Assembly: GCA_032620915.1 (NCBI GenBank) | Contig: CP136052.1 | Span: 3,542,001-3,606,000 of the forward strand | Source: Oscillospiraceae bacterium NTUH-002-81 | Lineage (GTDB): Bacteria > Bacillota > Clostridia > Lachnospirales > Lachnospiraceae | Direction of reading: 5' to 3' | Length of the DNA: 64,000 nt | Part shown: one piece after another, positions 1-8,869 of the stretch | How positions within the stretch are numbered: the first letter of the stretch is position 1 | How the letters are laid out: the number at the start of each line of letters is the position of its first letter | Translations under genes and position numbers: made by a program | The notes under the pieces: generated by a model | Told to the model about the DNA's origin: nothing | The model's input: the letters and a program-made list of their open reading frames with translations, nothing else | Database searches by the model: none

Positions 1-924
1 TATTCCACCGGATCCGTCGGCGCTCCGTCTTTCTGCAGCGCAAAATAAAGATTGCTTCCCTCCGTAGAGTAGTATTTCGTGGGCTCGCTGACGTACCCCA
101 CCAGATCTCCGGCAGACAGCACGCTGCCCTCTTTCACCGGCACTTCCTTCAGCTGTCCGTAGATAGCTGTGTAGCCGCCGCCCAGATCCACGGTAACGGT
201 CGTTCCCGTCTCTGCATGCACGGATACGTCTGTCACTTTTCCATCAGCAGCTGCCGTCACCGGCGTTCCCACCGCCCCGGAAATAACAATGGCCGGATTG
301 TAGCGATACTGCTTCAATGTGGGAAAATAGATCGTCCCGTCCATGCTGTAGTCCAGCACCACGTTGCCGGAAATGGGCCAGGCCAGATGATCCTGGGCCT
401 GAAAATCAAAGGTTTCCGCCGCCGGTACTGTCTGGGAAACACTACCGGAGGTCTCCTGTACCTGCTCGGCCAGGTTTTCCCCTCCGTCCTGTCCCGCTGC
501 ATCCGCCACGTCCCTATCGGCAACATGACCTGTGCCAGTCCCGGCATTTTCTGTATCAAGATCCAGCTGGGTTGTCTCCCTGATCCTCCGCCGCTATCAG
601 ATCCATCTCTTCCTGGGCGGTTTTCACCGCAAATTTGTCCGGGGTGCTTTTATTTTCCCCGGATGCTGCCGCTTCGTCCCGGCCATCCGTCGTCTGCGTC
701 CGTCCGCCTGCATTTCCGGCAGTGCTCTCATCCGCCTGCGCCAGATCCTCCGCCTCGCTGGACTCTTCCAGCGCCACGAACTGCTCTCCGTCATCCTGCG
801 TTTTGCGGGCGGCAGAACGGATCGCCGTCACGGTAATGGCAAGCACCAGGCAGAGCATGAGCACCGCCATCACAGCGATTTCTCCGGTAGACAGACTTCT
901 GTTCCGTCTCTTCATTCTCATCAC
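1..924 (-). pseudogene. Membrane-anchored degenerate LytM/M23-domain protein (SpoIIQ-like), frameshifted, 3' end outside window
   Basis: The minus-strand reading begins at 924 with a short basic stretch and one membrane segment (about residues 11-30), then a low-complexity acidic linker rich in E, A and D. The first frame stops at 556. From about 580 downward another frame continues as a LytM (peptidase M23) fold with GTPVTAAADGKVTDV, a GYTAIYGQL strand and GDLVGYVSEP. Removing one G from the GGG at 578-580 joins the two frames. The zinc ligands of active M23 enzymes are absent: the usual HxH motif reads NLYF and the first His/Asp pair is replaced. A structural, non-hydrolytic role such as that of SpoIIQ in the forespore membrane is inferred. 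Family placement is fairly sure, the SpoIIQ identity is not. The gene runs off the left edge. Confidence 0.7.
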
Positions 925-1084
925 CTCTGCCTATAGCTTTGCCAATTCCGAGGGATCTATTCCATTCCGCATATTCTTTTCAATTTTTATCCGCGCCAAG
1001 CCAAAACACATGATCCAATTTGCCGATCATCATATCACAAAGCCGCGCTAACGCGCTTGATCGCCTGTTGACACAGGATTCGCT

Positions 1085-2692
1085 CTACCACACGGCGACA
1101 CAGCCGTCCGCTCTGGGCTCACAGCCGCCCACATACACACCATTGTCGTTGCGGATGATGATCTGCCCGCGTCCCATGGACGCCCCCACCGGCGCTACCT
1201 CCACAATGTGCCCCAGCTGCCGCAGTGCTTTTACCACATCCTCATCGAATCCGGCCTCCACTTCCACGCGCAGGTCGTTTTTCCACTGCCAGCGGGGCGC
1301 ATTCAGCGCCTCCTGGGGATTCATATGGAAATCGATCATGTTCATCAGTGCCTGTACATGTCCCTGGGCCTGCATGAACGCGCCCGTCACGCCAAAAGCC
1401 CCCACAGCCTGTTCGTCCTTGGTCAGGAAGCCCGGAATGATGGTGTGATAAGGCCGTTTTCCCGGCGCCAGATAGTTGGGGCAGGACTGATCAAGGCTGA
1501 AATTGCAGCCACGATCCTGGAGATTGATGCCCGTTCCCGGAACCACGATACCGGAACCAAAATCCTCGTAGTTGCTCTGGATCAGGCTCACCATCGTGCC
1601 TTCCTCGTCCGCTGCACACAGATGCACGGTACCGCCGCTGTACGGGTTGCCGTAAGCAGGCACCACCGCCCGGTCACCGATCAGGGATGCCCGCTGTTTC
1701 AGGTAAGTCTCAGATACCATCTCCTCCACCGGGATTTCCGCATAATCAGGGTCTGCAATATAACGCTGTCCATCCGCAAAGGCCAGCTTCAGCGCCTCGA
1801 TCTGCTGATGGATCGTCCGTACATCATCATGTCCCACCGGCGTGGTCTGTTCCAGCATGCCCAGCGCCATCAGCGCCACCAGGCCCTGACCATTGGGCGG
1901 CAGCTCCCACACATCGTAGCCCCGGTAGGATACGCATACCGGATCTACCCAGTGGGGCCGGTAGCTTTCCAGATCTTTTTTGCGAAGAAGGCCGCCCGTT
2001 TTCTGAGAAAAAGCGTCGATCTTGTCTGCCAGCGTCCAGTGATAGAAGGACAGGCCTCTGCTTTCCGCAATGGATTCCAGTGTGTTGGCGATATCCTCGG
2101 AGCCCCAAATCTCGCCTGCCTCCGGCGTTCTTCCATTCTTTGTAAATACCCTGAACCACTCTTTGAACTCTTCCCGATCTGCGTAGGGCGCCATTTTCTC
2201 TCCGGCTTCCCGCCAGCAGGCCGCCGTCACCGACTCCACCGGGAATCCACGGCGGGCACAGTTGATGGCCGGATCAAAGTCTTCCCGCAGGCTCAATCTG
2301 CCAAACCGCTCGTTCAGCTCTGCCCAGGCCGCGGGAACGCCCGGTACCGTCACCGGCAGCCACCCGCGCTCCGGCATTTTGTCAAAGCCCTGCTCCCGCA
2401 CAACATCCGCGGACAAAAGCGCCGGTGCCGGACCGCTGGCATTGAGTGCATACAGGCGTCCGTTCCGCCACACCTGCACAAAACAGTCTCCGCCGATGCC
2501 GTTGGAGGTTGGCTCTGTCACTGCCAGGCAGGCCGCCGCCGCAATGGCCGCGTCCACCGCGTTGCCGCCTCTTTTCAAAATACTGATTCCAGCCTGCGCA
2601 GCCAATGGCTGTGAGGCGCTTACCATTCCTCTTCGCCCGTATACCGGATTTCTCATCACCGGATACCGGACACCGCCCATATGAAACTCCAT
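1085..2692 (-). CDS. Gamma-glutamyltransferase family protein
   Basis: A 535-residue member of the Ntn-hydrolase gamma-glutamyltransferase family, which cleaves or transfers gamma-glutamyl groups, for example from glutathione. The N-terminal GMVSASQPLAAQAGISIL and GGNAVDAAIAA blocks are typical. The nucleophile of the autoprocessed small subunit is the Thr of SGGTVHL, about residue 355. No signal peptide is visible, so it is probably cytoplasmic, like short YwrD-type members. The start at 2692 has GAGGG about six bases upstream. It precedes the LytM gene on the same strand with a 160-base gap and is divergent from the amino-acid ABC genes, which fits amino-acid or peptide salvage. The exact substrate is unknown. 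Confidence 0.88.
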   Translation of the reverse strand: MEFHMGGVRYPVMRNPVYGRRGMVSASQPLAAQAGISILKRGGNAVDAAIAAAACLAVTEPTSNGIGGDCFVQVWRNGRLYALNASGPAPALLSADVVREQGFDKMPERGWLPVTVPGVPAAWAELNERFGRLSLREDFDPAINCARRGFPVESVTAACWREAGEKMAPYADREEFKEWFRVFTKNGRTPEAGEIWGSEDIANTLESIAESRGLSFYHWTLADKIDAFSQKTGGLLRKKDLESYRPHWVDPVCVSYRGYDVWELPPNGQGLVALMALGMLEQTTPVGHDDVRTIHQQIEALKLAFADGQRYIADPDYAEIPVEEMVSETYLKQRASLIGDRAVVPAYGNPYSGGTVHLCAADEEGTMVSLIQSNYEDFGSGIVVPGTGINLQDRGCNFSLDQSCPNYLAPGKRPYHTIIPGFLTKDEQAVGAFGVTGAFMQAQGHVQALMNMIDFHMNPQEALNAPRWQWKNDLRVEVEAGFDEDVVKALRQLGHIVEVAPVGASMGRGQIIIRNDNGVYVGGCEPRADGCVAVW

Positions 2693-2806
2693 AGATTCCC
2701 TCTTTTCACAAAATAATTTTCATAAAATAGTTTCCACAAAACGAATCACATTCATGATAGCACCTGCGCAAGCCCCATGTCAACGTGCACACTTTTCATA
2801 CACCTT

Positions 2807-2828
2807 TTTGTGTATGTTTATACACAAA
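2807..2828. promoter_or_regulatory. Palindromic operator-like site upstream of ABC permease
   Basis: Two 9-bp arms, TTTGTGTAT and ATACACAAA, are separated by four bases. The site sits about 40 bp upstream of the candidate -35 box of the permease gene and within the divergent region shared with the gamma-glutamyltransferase gene. It looks like a dimeric regulator site. The regulator is unknown. Confidence 0.4.
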
Positions 2829-2865
2829 GCAAAGTATATCTATCAATAATCCTCCGCTTTTCTTC

Positions 2866-2894
2866 TTGACAATATAGTAAAATAGGCTTATTCT
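2866..2894 (+). promoter_or_regulatory. Putative sigma-A promoter of the ABC permease operon
   Basis: A perfect -35 TTGACA (2866-2871) is followed after 17 bp by TATTCT (2889-2894). It lies 67 bp before the permease start. The -10 box is only a partial match. Confidence 0.5.
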
Positions 2895-2961
2895 TTATAG
2901 CATAGATTTTACATGATATTAATTTGAATGCATAATTATAAGAAACCTGGAGGTTAGCATT

Positions 2962-3627
2962 ATGAATCTTGATTTCAGTATTATCCCCAAATATACCGGA
3001 TACCTGCTGACAGCCACCGGCGTCACCATCAAAGTCACGCTGCTGGCACTGGTATTTGGATTTCTTCTGGCCGTACCGCTGGCTTTCATGAAGATTTCCC
3101 ATCACAAAGTCCTGCAATTCATTACTTCTTTTTATACATCGATTTTCCGAGGCGTGCCGCTGCTGGTACAGATCATGCTCGTATACTTCGGCGTGCCGCA
3201 GCTGCTGCTGCACAATCTGACCCCGCTGCAGGCCAGCACCATCGCGCTGTCGCTGAACTCCGCCGCTTATCTGTCCGAGACGCTGCGAGGCGGTATCATG
3301 GCAGTGGATTACGGCCAGCGGGAGGCAGCTCTGGCGCTGGGTGTGTCGAATCCCTCCGTCATGCTGGATATCGTCATGCCGCAAGCACTCAAAAGTACCC
3401 TGCCGGGCCTCGTCAATGAGATGATCAACCTGCTGAAAAACACCTCTCTCGTATCCTGTATCAGTCTGGTGGATCTGCTCCGTGCGGCGCAGATGATCAT
3501 TTCCAAATCTTACCGCGCATTTGAGCCGCTGCTTACCGTGGCGATCATCTATTACATACTGGTCGGCATCCTTGCCATTATTTCCAGACGGGTAGAAAGG
3601 TGGGTAAACATCAGTGATCGACGTTAA
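2962..3627 (+). CDS. Amino acid ABC transporter permease (HisM/GlnP family)
   Basis: A 221-residue integral-membrane subunit of a polar amino-acid importer. Several hydrophobic helices are present, and the EAA cytoplasmic loop contacting the ATPase is visible around [15 protein letters not shown] and the following [16 protein letters not shown] lies about eight bases before the ATG. The stop overlaps the downstream ATPase start by 14 bases, indicating translational coupling. No binding-protein gene is adjacent, so the solute receptor must be encoded elsewhere or shared. Proximity to an arginine-deiminase-fold enzyme suggests a guanidino amino acid as substrate, but this is inference only. Confidence 0.9.
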   Translation: MNLDFSIIPKYTGYLLTATGVTIKVTLLALVFGFLLAVPLAFMKISHHKVLQFITSFYTSIFRGVPLLVQIMLVYFGVPQLLLHNLTPLQASTIALSLNSAAYLSETLRGGIMAVDYGQREAALALGVSNPSVMLDIVMPQALKSTLPGLVNEMINLLKNTSLVSCISLVDLLRAAQMIISKSYRAFEPLLTVAIIYYILVGILAIISRRVERWVNISDRR

Positions 3628-4336
3628 ACATTTATATAAGAATTTCGGATCTCTGGAAGTGCTGAAGGACGTCAGCCTTCACGTAGACCGGGGACAGGTC
3701 GTTGCCATCATCGGCCCTTCCGGTTCCGGTAAATCCACGCTGCTGCGCAGCATCAACCTTCTGGAGACGCCCACCAGCGGCGAGATCTGGGTGGACGGCA
3801 CCTGCATCACAGAGAAAGGGCAGAACATCCGGGCGATCCGACAGAAGGTAGGCATGGTGTTCCAGCATTTCAACCTGTTCGCCCACATGACCGTCCTGAA
3901 AAACATGATCTACGCGCCGGTGAAAACAAAGAAGCTGACGAAAGAACAGGCTACGGAGAAAGCCATGCAGCTGCTGGCCCGTGTCGGCCTTGCCGAGAAA
4001 GCCAACGTTTATCCGGTCACCCTTTCCGGCGGACAGAAACAGCGTGTGGCCATCGCCCGCGCCCTGGCCATGGATCCCGAGGTCATTCTCTTCGACGAGC
4101 CCACCTCTGCCCTTGACCCGGAAATGGTCACCGAGGTACTGGACGTTATCAAAGAGCTGGCCCAGACCGGCATCACCATGCTGCTGGTTACTCACGAGAT
4201 GGGATTTGCCAGAGAAGTCGCCGACCGGATCATCTTCATGGACAACGGTACGATACTGGAGGATGCGCCGCCGGCAGAATTCTTCGCCGCACCCAAGACC
4301 GCGCGTGCGCAGGAATTTTTGAAAAAAATGTTATAA
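3614..4336 (+). CDS. Amino acid ABC transporter ATP-binding protein (GlnQ family)
   Basis: A 240-residue ATPase energising the permease encoded just upstream. It shows Walker [10 protein letters not shown] (about residues 33-41), the ABC signature LSGGQKQR, and Walker [15 protein letters not shown]. The start is GTG at 3614, inside the end of the permease gene, with AAAGGTGG upstream. The length is normal for the polar amino-acid subfamily. The two genes form a minimal importer core lacking a local binding protein. Confidence 0.92.
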   Translation: MIDVKHLYKNFGSLEVLKDVSLHVDRGQVVAIIGPSGSGKSTLLRSINLLETPTSGEIWVDGTCITEKGQNIRAIRQKVGMVFQHFNLFAHMTVLKNMIYAPVKTKKLTKEQATEKAMQLLARVGLAEKANVYPVTLSGGQKQRVAIARALAMDPEVILFDEPTSALDPEMVTEVLDVIKELAQTGITMLLVTHEMGFAREVADRIIFMDNGTILEDAPPAEFFAAPKTARAQEFLKKML

Positions 4337-4426
4337 ATATGTTATCAATAAGCCGTGCACTAATGCGACAGAAACGGACGCTCGAGCTTGCTTGCAGGCA
4401 GATGGCTATGGCAGCGGATGTATAGG

Positions 4427-4573
4427 GCGCATGCCCTACAGCGAGAACCCGCGATGCGATAGCAGCGCACAAGGGTTCGAGATGGCACGGCGTGGCAGAT
4501 AACGCGCATGCCCTACAGCGAGAACCCGCGATGCGTCAGCAGCGCACAAGGGTTCGAGATGGCGTGGCAGATA
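4427..4573. repeat. Two tandem copies of a palindromic intergenic repeat, period 77 bp
   Basis: The unit starting at 4427 recurs at 4504 with only small differences. Each copy contains a hairpin whose outer arms are GAACCC and GGGTTC around a GC-rich core. The block fills the gap between the ABC ATPase and the amidinohydrolase. It resembles REP-type dispersed palindromes. It could also act as an intercistronic terminator or mRNA stabiliser. Confidence 0.7.
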
Positions 4574-4605
4574 TTTGATAAAAATTGATACAAAGGAGAA
4601 GTAAA

Positions 4606-5607
4606 ATGGGAATCAAAAGTACAGAAGATTATCATCGCGTATTAAAATATTTTCCTCCCATGGAGGAGCCCTCTTTTGAGAGCGAAGAAATGATGGAGTT
4701 CGTCTGGGGCAGACGCTGGGGCTGCAACAGCGAGGTAGGCCGCCTGAAAACCGTTCTGATGCGCCGCCCGGATCACGAAATGGATGTCATCACCATGGAC
4801 AAATGGGATGATGAGATTGGTGCCATCATGGGTGAAAATCACTCCTGGTACTGGCGCTGCGACCGCCAGCCCAATCTGGCTCGCATGCAGGAGCAGCATG
4901 ACAATTACACCAACATCCTTCGAAAAGAAGGCGTCGAGGTAATCTATCTGGAGGACGTGCCGCTGGATCACGGCACCCAGTATATCAACACCCGTGACAT
5001 GGGCATCGCCGTTCCCGGCGGCCTCATCATCAGCCGTATGGCACCGAAAATGCGCCGCGGCGAGGAATATGTGCTGACAAAAAATGTGGCCGCACACGGC
5101 GTTCCAATCCTGCGTACCATCAACGGTACCGGCACACTGGAGGGCGGCAACTTCGCCATCATCGATCCGAAACACGCAGCCATCGGCTACTCCCAGCGTA
5201 CCAACATGGAAGGAATCCGGCAGGTAAAAGAAATTCTGGAGCCCCTGGGCATGGAAGTCATCGTTGTGCCTATGACCGGCTACGCCCTGCACATCGACGG
5301 CGCTTTCACCATGGTAGACGTGGACAAAGCACTGGTCAATGTCACCAAGCTTCCGTACTTCTTCCTGCAGAAGTTAAAAGAGCTGGGCATCGAGATGATC
5401 GACGTACATCCTGACGACGACTGGTTCTCCTGCAACTGCCTACAGTTAAGACCCGGCAAGATCATGATGTGCACCGGCACCGACCGCACCGTAGAGCGGC
5501 TCACCGCCCGCGGCATCGAAGTTATCCAGATCCCCTATGATGAGATCATGAACGGCGGCGGCGGATTGCACTGCACCACCCTGCCGCTGGAGAGAGAATA
5601 TCTGTAA
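4606..5607 (+). CDS. Arginine deiminase/amidinotransferase-fold hydrolase
   Basis: A 333-residue protein of the guanidino-group-modifying superfamily (amidinotransferase fold), which includes arginine deiminase and dimethylarginine hydrolase. The expected catalytic elements are visible: TLEGGNF with the acidic residue, YALHIDGAF with the His, and GGLHCTT near the C-terminus with the nucleophilic Cys. The ATG at 4606 has AAAGGAG eight bases upstream; an in-frame ATG at 4585 lacks such a site. No ornithine carbamoyltransferase or carbamate kinase follows, so this is not a standard arc operon. The substrate could be arginine, a methylarginine or agmatine-like compound. Linkage to the upstream amino-acid ABC genes suggests import and deimination of one compound. 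Confidence 0.82.
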   Translation: MGIKSTEDYHRVLKYFPPMEEPSFESEEMMEFVWGRRWGCNSEVGRLKTVLMRRPDHEMDVITMDKWDDEIGAIMGENHSWYWRCDRQPNLARMQEQHDNYTNILRKEGVEVIYLEDVPLDHGTQYINTRDMGIAVPGGLIISRMAPKMRRGEEYVLTKNVAAHGVPILRTINGTGTLEGGNFAIIDPKHAAIGYSQRTNMEGIRQVKEILEPLGMEVIVVPMTGYALHIDGAFTMVDVDKALVNVTKLPYFFLQKLKELGIEMIDVHPDDDWFSCNCLQLRPGKIMMCTGTDRTVERLTARGIEVIQIPYDEIMNGGGGLHCTTLPLEREYL

Positions 5608-5619
5608 CCAGTTCAGTCA

Positions 5620-5672
5620 AACGCTCTTTGTAGCTGAACGCCGTGCTTGCACGGAAGGGCAGCTACAGGAGC
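5620..5672. repeat. Nested palindrome after the amidinohydrolase gene
   Basis: Three nested arm pairs are readable: CGCTC/GAGCG outside, GTAGCTG/CAGCTAC in the middle and CCGTGC/GCACGG inside. The sequence after it (GCGGATG followed by GGAGCGC) resembles the start of the repeat block near 4411-4430, so both may belong to one dispersed family. It may also terminate the convergent genes on either side. Confidence 0.55.
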
Positions 5673-5718
5673 GGATGAACGGAGCGCCCCATGATGAGCA
5701 GAAATAAAACATAATCAT

Positions 5719-6297
5719 TTAAAACAATCCCGCAATGATCTCCACGCACTTCTCCAATCCTAACACGCCGCTGTTCAGCGTCAGGTGATAATTCTGCGCA
5801 TGCCCCCACTTCATGTCCGTATAGAAACGATGATAAGCCGCCCGGCGTTTATCCTTATCCCGCAGCCGTTCTTCCGGCGACTGCTCCCGTTCCCCGTATA
5901 CCTTGACGATGCGTTCCTCACGGAATGCCATATCCGCATGGATGAATACCTTCAGGCAATCTGCCTTGTCCCGCAAAATATAGTCTGCGCAGCGTCCCAC
6001 GATGACACAGGGGCCTTTTTCAGCCAGTTCTGTGATGATCTTGCACTGATGCTCCCAGAGAATGTCCTCATTGGTCGGGCCAAACATGCGATTGGAAAAA
6101 GCCGCCGACAGGAAACCGCCGGGGGCATATTCCCCGGCCTCCTTTACATAATCCGCGGCAAAACCTGTTTCCTTCACCATCTCCTGAAGCAACTCAGAAT
6201 TATAGCACGGGATTCCCAGCTTTTCTGCTACTTTTTTTCCGATGGTCCGTCCACCGCTGCCAAATTCGCGGCTGATCGTAATTACTCTGTTTTTCAC
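5719..6297 (-). CDS. Cytidylate kinase-like family protein
   Basis: A 192-residue P-loop kinase of the cytidylate-kinase-like family. The N-terminus ITISREFGSGGRTIGKKVAE contains the nucleotide-binding loop. CVIVGRCADYIL and the DKRRAAYH region with basic LID-like residues fit the family. The GTG at 6297 is preferred because GGAGA lies seven bases upstream. An upstream ATG would add 17 residues without homology. These proteins are stand-alone paralogues of Cmk, and their nucleotide substrate is usually unverified. It is the last gene after a MATE transporter on the same strand, 66 bases away. Confidence 0.8.
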   Translation of the reverse strand: MKNRVITISREFGSGGRTIGKKVAEKLGIPCYNSELLQEMVKETGFAADYVKEAGEYAPGGFLSAAFSNRMFGPTNEDILWEHQCKIITELAEKGPCVIVGRCADYILRDKADCLKVFIHADMAFREERIVKVYGEREQSPEERLRDKDKRRAAYHRFYTDMKWGHAQNYHLTLNSGVLGLEKCVEIIAGLF

Positions 6298-6363
6298 TTG
6301 TTTTCTCCTTTCAAAGTCCCGGCTCCATACTATTTTAAAAAAATTCACGGTTGATCTGTTGTA

Positions 6364-7809
6364 TCAAAACGTATTGCTCCATATCAGAAAGCCTGCTGCC
6401 GGCATACTTCTTCCGGCACGCTTTTCCCTTAACTCCTGATAGGTTTTGCGGATGATCACCAGTGAAATCACAAAGGTCAGCACATCCGACACCGGCATGG
6501 AGTACAGCACACCGTCCAGTCCGAAGAATTTCGGCAGCAGCAGTGCAAATCCCACACCGAACACTACTTCACGGAACATGGACAGCATGGTGGAGGAAAG
6601 CGCTTTTCCAACCGCCTGCAGGAAAATAAAGCATGCCTTGTTGACACATGCCAGCACCATCATACACAGATATACCCGGAACGCTTTGACTGCGAAATCC
6701 GTATAATAGGCGCTTTCGTTTTTTGCACCGAAAATGGCAATGAGCTGATGGGGAAATCCTTCCGCCAGGATCAGGGCCACCGCACCCACCAGTGCCTCGG
6801 CGGCCAGCAGTCTGGTAAACAATTCCCGTACGCGCAGCTTTTTTTCCGCTCCCATATTATAGCCCACAATGGGAATGCAGCCTGCCGCCATACCAACCAC
6901 AATGGAAATGACGATCTGGAAAAATTTCATAACGATGCCCACCACGGCCATGGGAATCTGCGCATACTGCTCCTGCCCGAAAACCACATCCAGCGCGCCA
7001 TATTTTCGAAGCATATTGTTGATGGCCGCCATGGCTGCCACCAGGCTGATCTGGGATAAAAAGCTGGTAATGCCCAGCGTTAGCATCCGTCCGCACAGTT
7101 TTCCATTGAGCGCAAAATCCCTTCTTGTCGGGCGAATGATCCGCATATGCTGCAAATACCAGATCGCCAGGACGGCAGTTACCACCTGTCCCAGTACCGT
7201 TGCCACCGCAGCGCCCATCATCCCCCATTTACACACAAAGATAAAAATCGGATCCAGGATGATATTGATGACGGCGCCTGCCAGCGTAGAAACCATCGCA
7301 AATTTCGGATTGCCGTCCGCCCGGATGACAGGGTTCATCGCCTGCCCGAACATATAAAACGGAATGCCCAATGTAATATAGAAGAAATACTCCTGCGCAT
7401 AGTGAAATGTCTCCGCATTGACCGTGCCGCCAAACATGGCAATGATCTGGTTGGCAAAAAGCAGATACAGTGCCGTCAGCACCAGACTGCTGCCCAGCGC
7501 CAGCACCACCGCATTTCCCACACTGCGTTTCGCTTTTTCCATCTCCTGTCTGCCAAGGGAAATGCTGACAAAGGCACAGCAGCCGTCCCCGACAAGAACC
7601 GCAATGGCCAGCGCCACCACCGTCAGCGGAAACACAACCGTATTTGCCGCGTTGCCATAAGAGCCCAGATAACTGGCATTGGCAATGAAAATCTGGTCAA
7701 CGATGTTGTACAGTGCACCCACCAACAGAGAAATGATACAGGGAACCGCATACTGTCGCATCAATCTTTCAATGCGCTCCGTCCCCAAAAACTGATTTCC
7801 GGTATCCAT
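6364..7809 (-). CDS. MATE family efflux transporter
   Basis: A membrane protein of about 481 residues with roughly twelve helices. It shows MATE hallmarks such as the N-terminal IISLLVGALYNIVDQIFIA and a GYNMGA loop near the middle. It is expected to export drugs or metabolites by Na+ or H+ antiport. The ATG at 7809 has GAAAGGTGG upstream, so the in-frame GTG at 7818 is not needed. A terminator-like hairpin with a U-run sits directly before the ribosome-binding site (7834-7869), hinting at attenuation. Substrate unknown. Confidence 0.9.
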   Translation of the reverse strand: MDTGNQFLGTERIERLMRQYAVPCIISLLVGALYNIVDQIFIANASYLGSYGNAANTVVFPLTVVALAIAVLVGDGCCAFVSISLGRQEMEKAKRSVGNAVVLALGSSLVLTALYLLFANQIIAMFGGTVNAETFHYAQEYFFYITLGIPFYMFGQAMNPVIRADGNPKFAMVSTLAGAVINIILDPIFIFVCKWGMMGAAVATVLGQVVTAVLAIWYLQHMRIIRPTRRDFALNGKLCGRMLTLGITSFLSQISLVAAMAAINNMLRKYGALDVVFGQEQYAQIPMAVVGIVMKFFQIVISIVVGMAAGCIPIVGYNMGAEKKLRVRELFTRLLAAEALVGAVALILAEGFPHQLIAIFGAKNESAYYTDFAVKAFRVYLCMMVLACVNKACFIFLQAVGKALSSTMLSMFREVVFGVGFALLLPKFFGLDGVLYSMPVSDVLTFVISLVIIRKTYQELREKRAGRSMPAAGFLIWSNTF

Positions 7810-7833
7810 AAAAACCACCTTTCTTTTCGAGAC

Positions 7834-7869
7834 AAAAAATGCGCAAGCCCTCCGTATCTGGACTTACGC
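7834..7869 (-). promoter_or_regulatory. Terminator-like hairpin in the leader of the MATE gene (candidate attenuator)
   Basis: On the minus strand, GCGTAAGTCC pairs with GGGCTTGCGC (ten pairs allowing G-U), followed by a run of T, only some 12 bases before the MATE ribosome-binding site. A terminator there would block expression unless an alternative fold forms. It could instead be a second terminator for the upstream operon. Confidence 0.5.
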
Positions 7870-7901
7870 ATACCTGCTGCTCGATTTTAAAAATATCATA
7901 C

Positions 7902-7952
7902 AAAAAAACGTGTGACGTCTCTGCAACCGGATTTACGCAGAAACGCCACACG
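7902..7952 (-). terminator. Rho-independent terminator of the epimerase operon
   Basis: CGTGTGGCGTTTCTGC and GCAGAGACGTCACACG form a 16-pair stem with G-U wobbles, followed by seven T on the minus strand. It lies 60 bases after the last epimerase gene. Confidence 0.85.
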
Positions 7953-8011
7953 CTGTAGTTTCATTATAATGGATACCGTTTCAAATTTCAAATGTGCTTT
8001 TTGCACAAATT

Positions 8012-8869
8012 TTACTTTCGAATCAGTTCACATGCATTCGCCCACTGGACAGCCTGCCGCAGTGCCGCATCGGGATCTTTGAAGTACCCGGCGCCCCACA
8101 GGCCCAGCACCAGATCACCGTCGTAATCATGAGCCGCCAGTGCTTCTAACTGTTTTTCCAACACCGCCTGATCACCCGTTCCCGGCACCATATAACCCTC
8201 TTTTCCATAACCGGAAAAATGCACATGGCCGATCTGGCCAAAGGCCTCATAATACTGCTCCACGGTTTCCTGATTGTCAGCCGCCATGAAGGTATCCAGG
8301 CAGGCCGTGATCTGTGTTGATCCCACTGCATCCAACAATTTTTTCAGATGGGGCAGGTCACGCACCAGCAAAGTGGACAGCGGATCCATCTCTTCCACAG
8401 ATAACTTCACGCCCAGCGCTGCCGCCTTCTCTGCCAGCCGCCGGATGGCTTCCACCGAACGCGCAAAAGCCTCTTCCTCCGGTGCGTCCACATAGCCCCA
8501 GCCCGGCGCCAGGATCATCCGGTCTGTGCCCAGATCCAGCGTATCCTCCAGATACCGCTCCATAAACTGCATACTGCGCTCCCGCACATAGGCAATGGGC
8601 GAAGCAATATTAATGGGATACTGACGGCACTGCTCCGGCTGGAAAGCCGTCAGGCGTAAATCTCTGTCTTTTAACATCTGACGGATGTCCCGGATCCGGG
8701 CAACCCGCTCTTCCGGTGTATAATCATCTATGCAGAAATGCGGAGATGCGCCCCACAGTTCCACGCCGTGAAAACCATTGGCTGCAATGGAATCCAACGC
8801 ATATTCCAGCGTGTGATGCAGATAGGGGGCAGTCAGGACCGAAACCTGTTCAAAATGCAGCTGCTTCAT
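8012..8869 (-). CDS. Sugar phosphate isomerase/epimerase (TIM barrel), paralogue 1 of 4
   Basis: A 285-residue protein of the xylose-isomerase-like TIM-barrel family (AP endonuclease 2 superfamily), whose members isomerise or epimerise ketoses using a divalent metal. Ligand-type residues are visible in LSVEEMDPLST (Glu), ACLDTFMA (Asp) and IGHVHFSG (His). It is the last of four adjacent paralogues and the most divergent. Its ATG overlaps the stop of paralogue 2 by four bases, so the genes are coupled. The cluster also holds an ABC importer and, divergently, a sugar kinase. The substrate is not known. Confidence 0.85.
   Translation of the reverse strand: MKQLHFEQVSVLTAPYLHHTLEYALDSIAANGFHGVELWGASPHFCIDDYTPEERVARIRDIRQMLKDRDLRLTAFQPEQCRQYPINIASPIAYVRERSMQFMERYLEDTLDLGTDRMILAPGWGYVDAPEEEAFARSVEAIRRLAEKAAALGVKLSVEEMDPLSTLLVRDLPHLKKLLDAVGSTQITACLDTFMAADNQETVEQYYEAFGQIGHVHFSGYGKEGYMVPGTGDQAVLEKQLEALAAHDYDGDLVLGLWGAGYFKDPDAALRQAVQWANACELIRK

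Noticed and set aside
1208..2614. A 468-codon plus-strand frame
   Set aside because: Antisense to the gamma-glutamyltransferase gene, with composition typical of a shadow frame.
2818..3384. A 188-codon minus-strand frame over the ABC permease
   Set aside because: Rich in Gln, His and Arg in shadow fashion; the permease on the other strand has clear motifs and a ribosome-binding site.
4441..4560. GGGTTCGAGAT resembling a tRNA T-loop
   Set aside because: No acceptor, D or anticodon stems around it, and the segment is part of a tandem palindromic repeat.
7834..7952. Guanidine-II (mini-ykkC) riboswitch before the MATE gene
   Set aside because: Two hairpins are present, but neither has the required short stem with an ACGR tetraloop.
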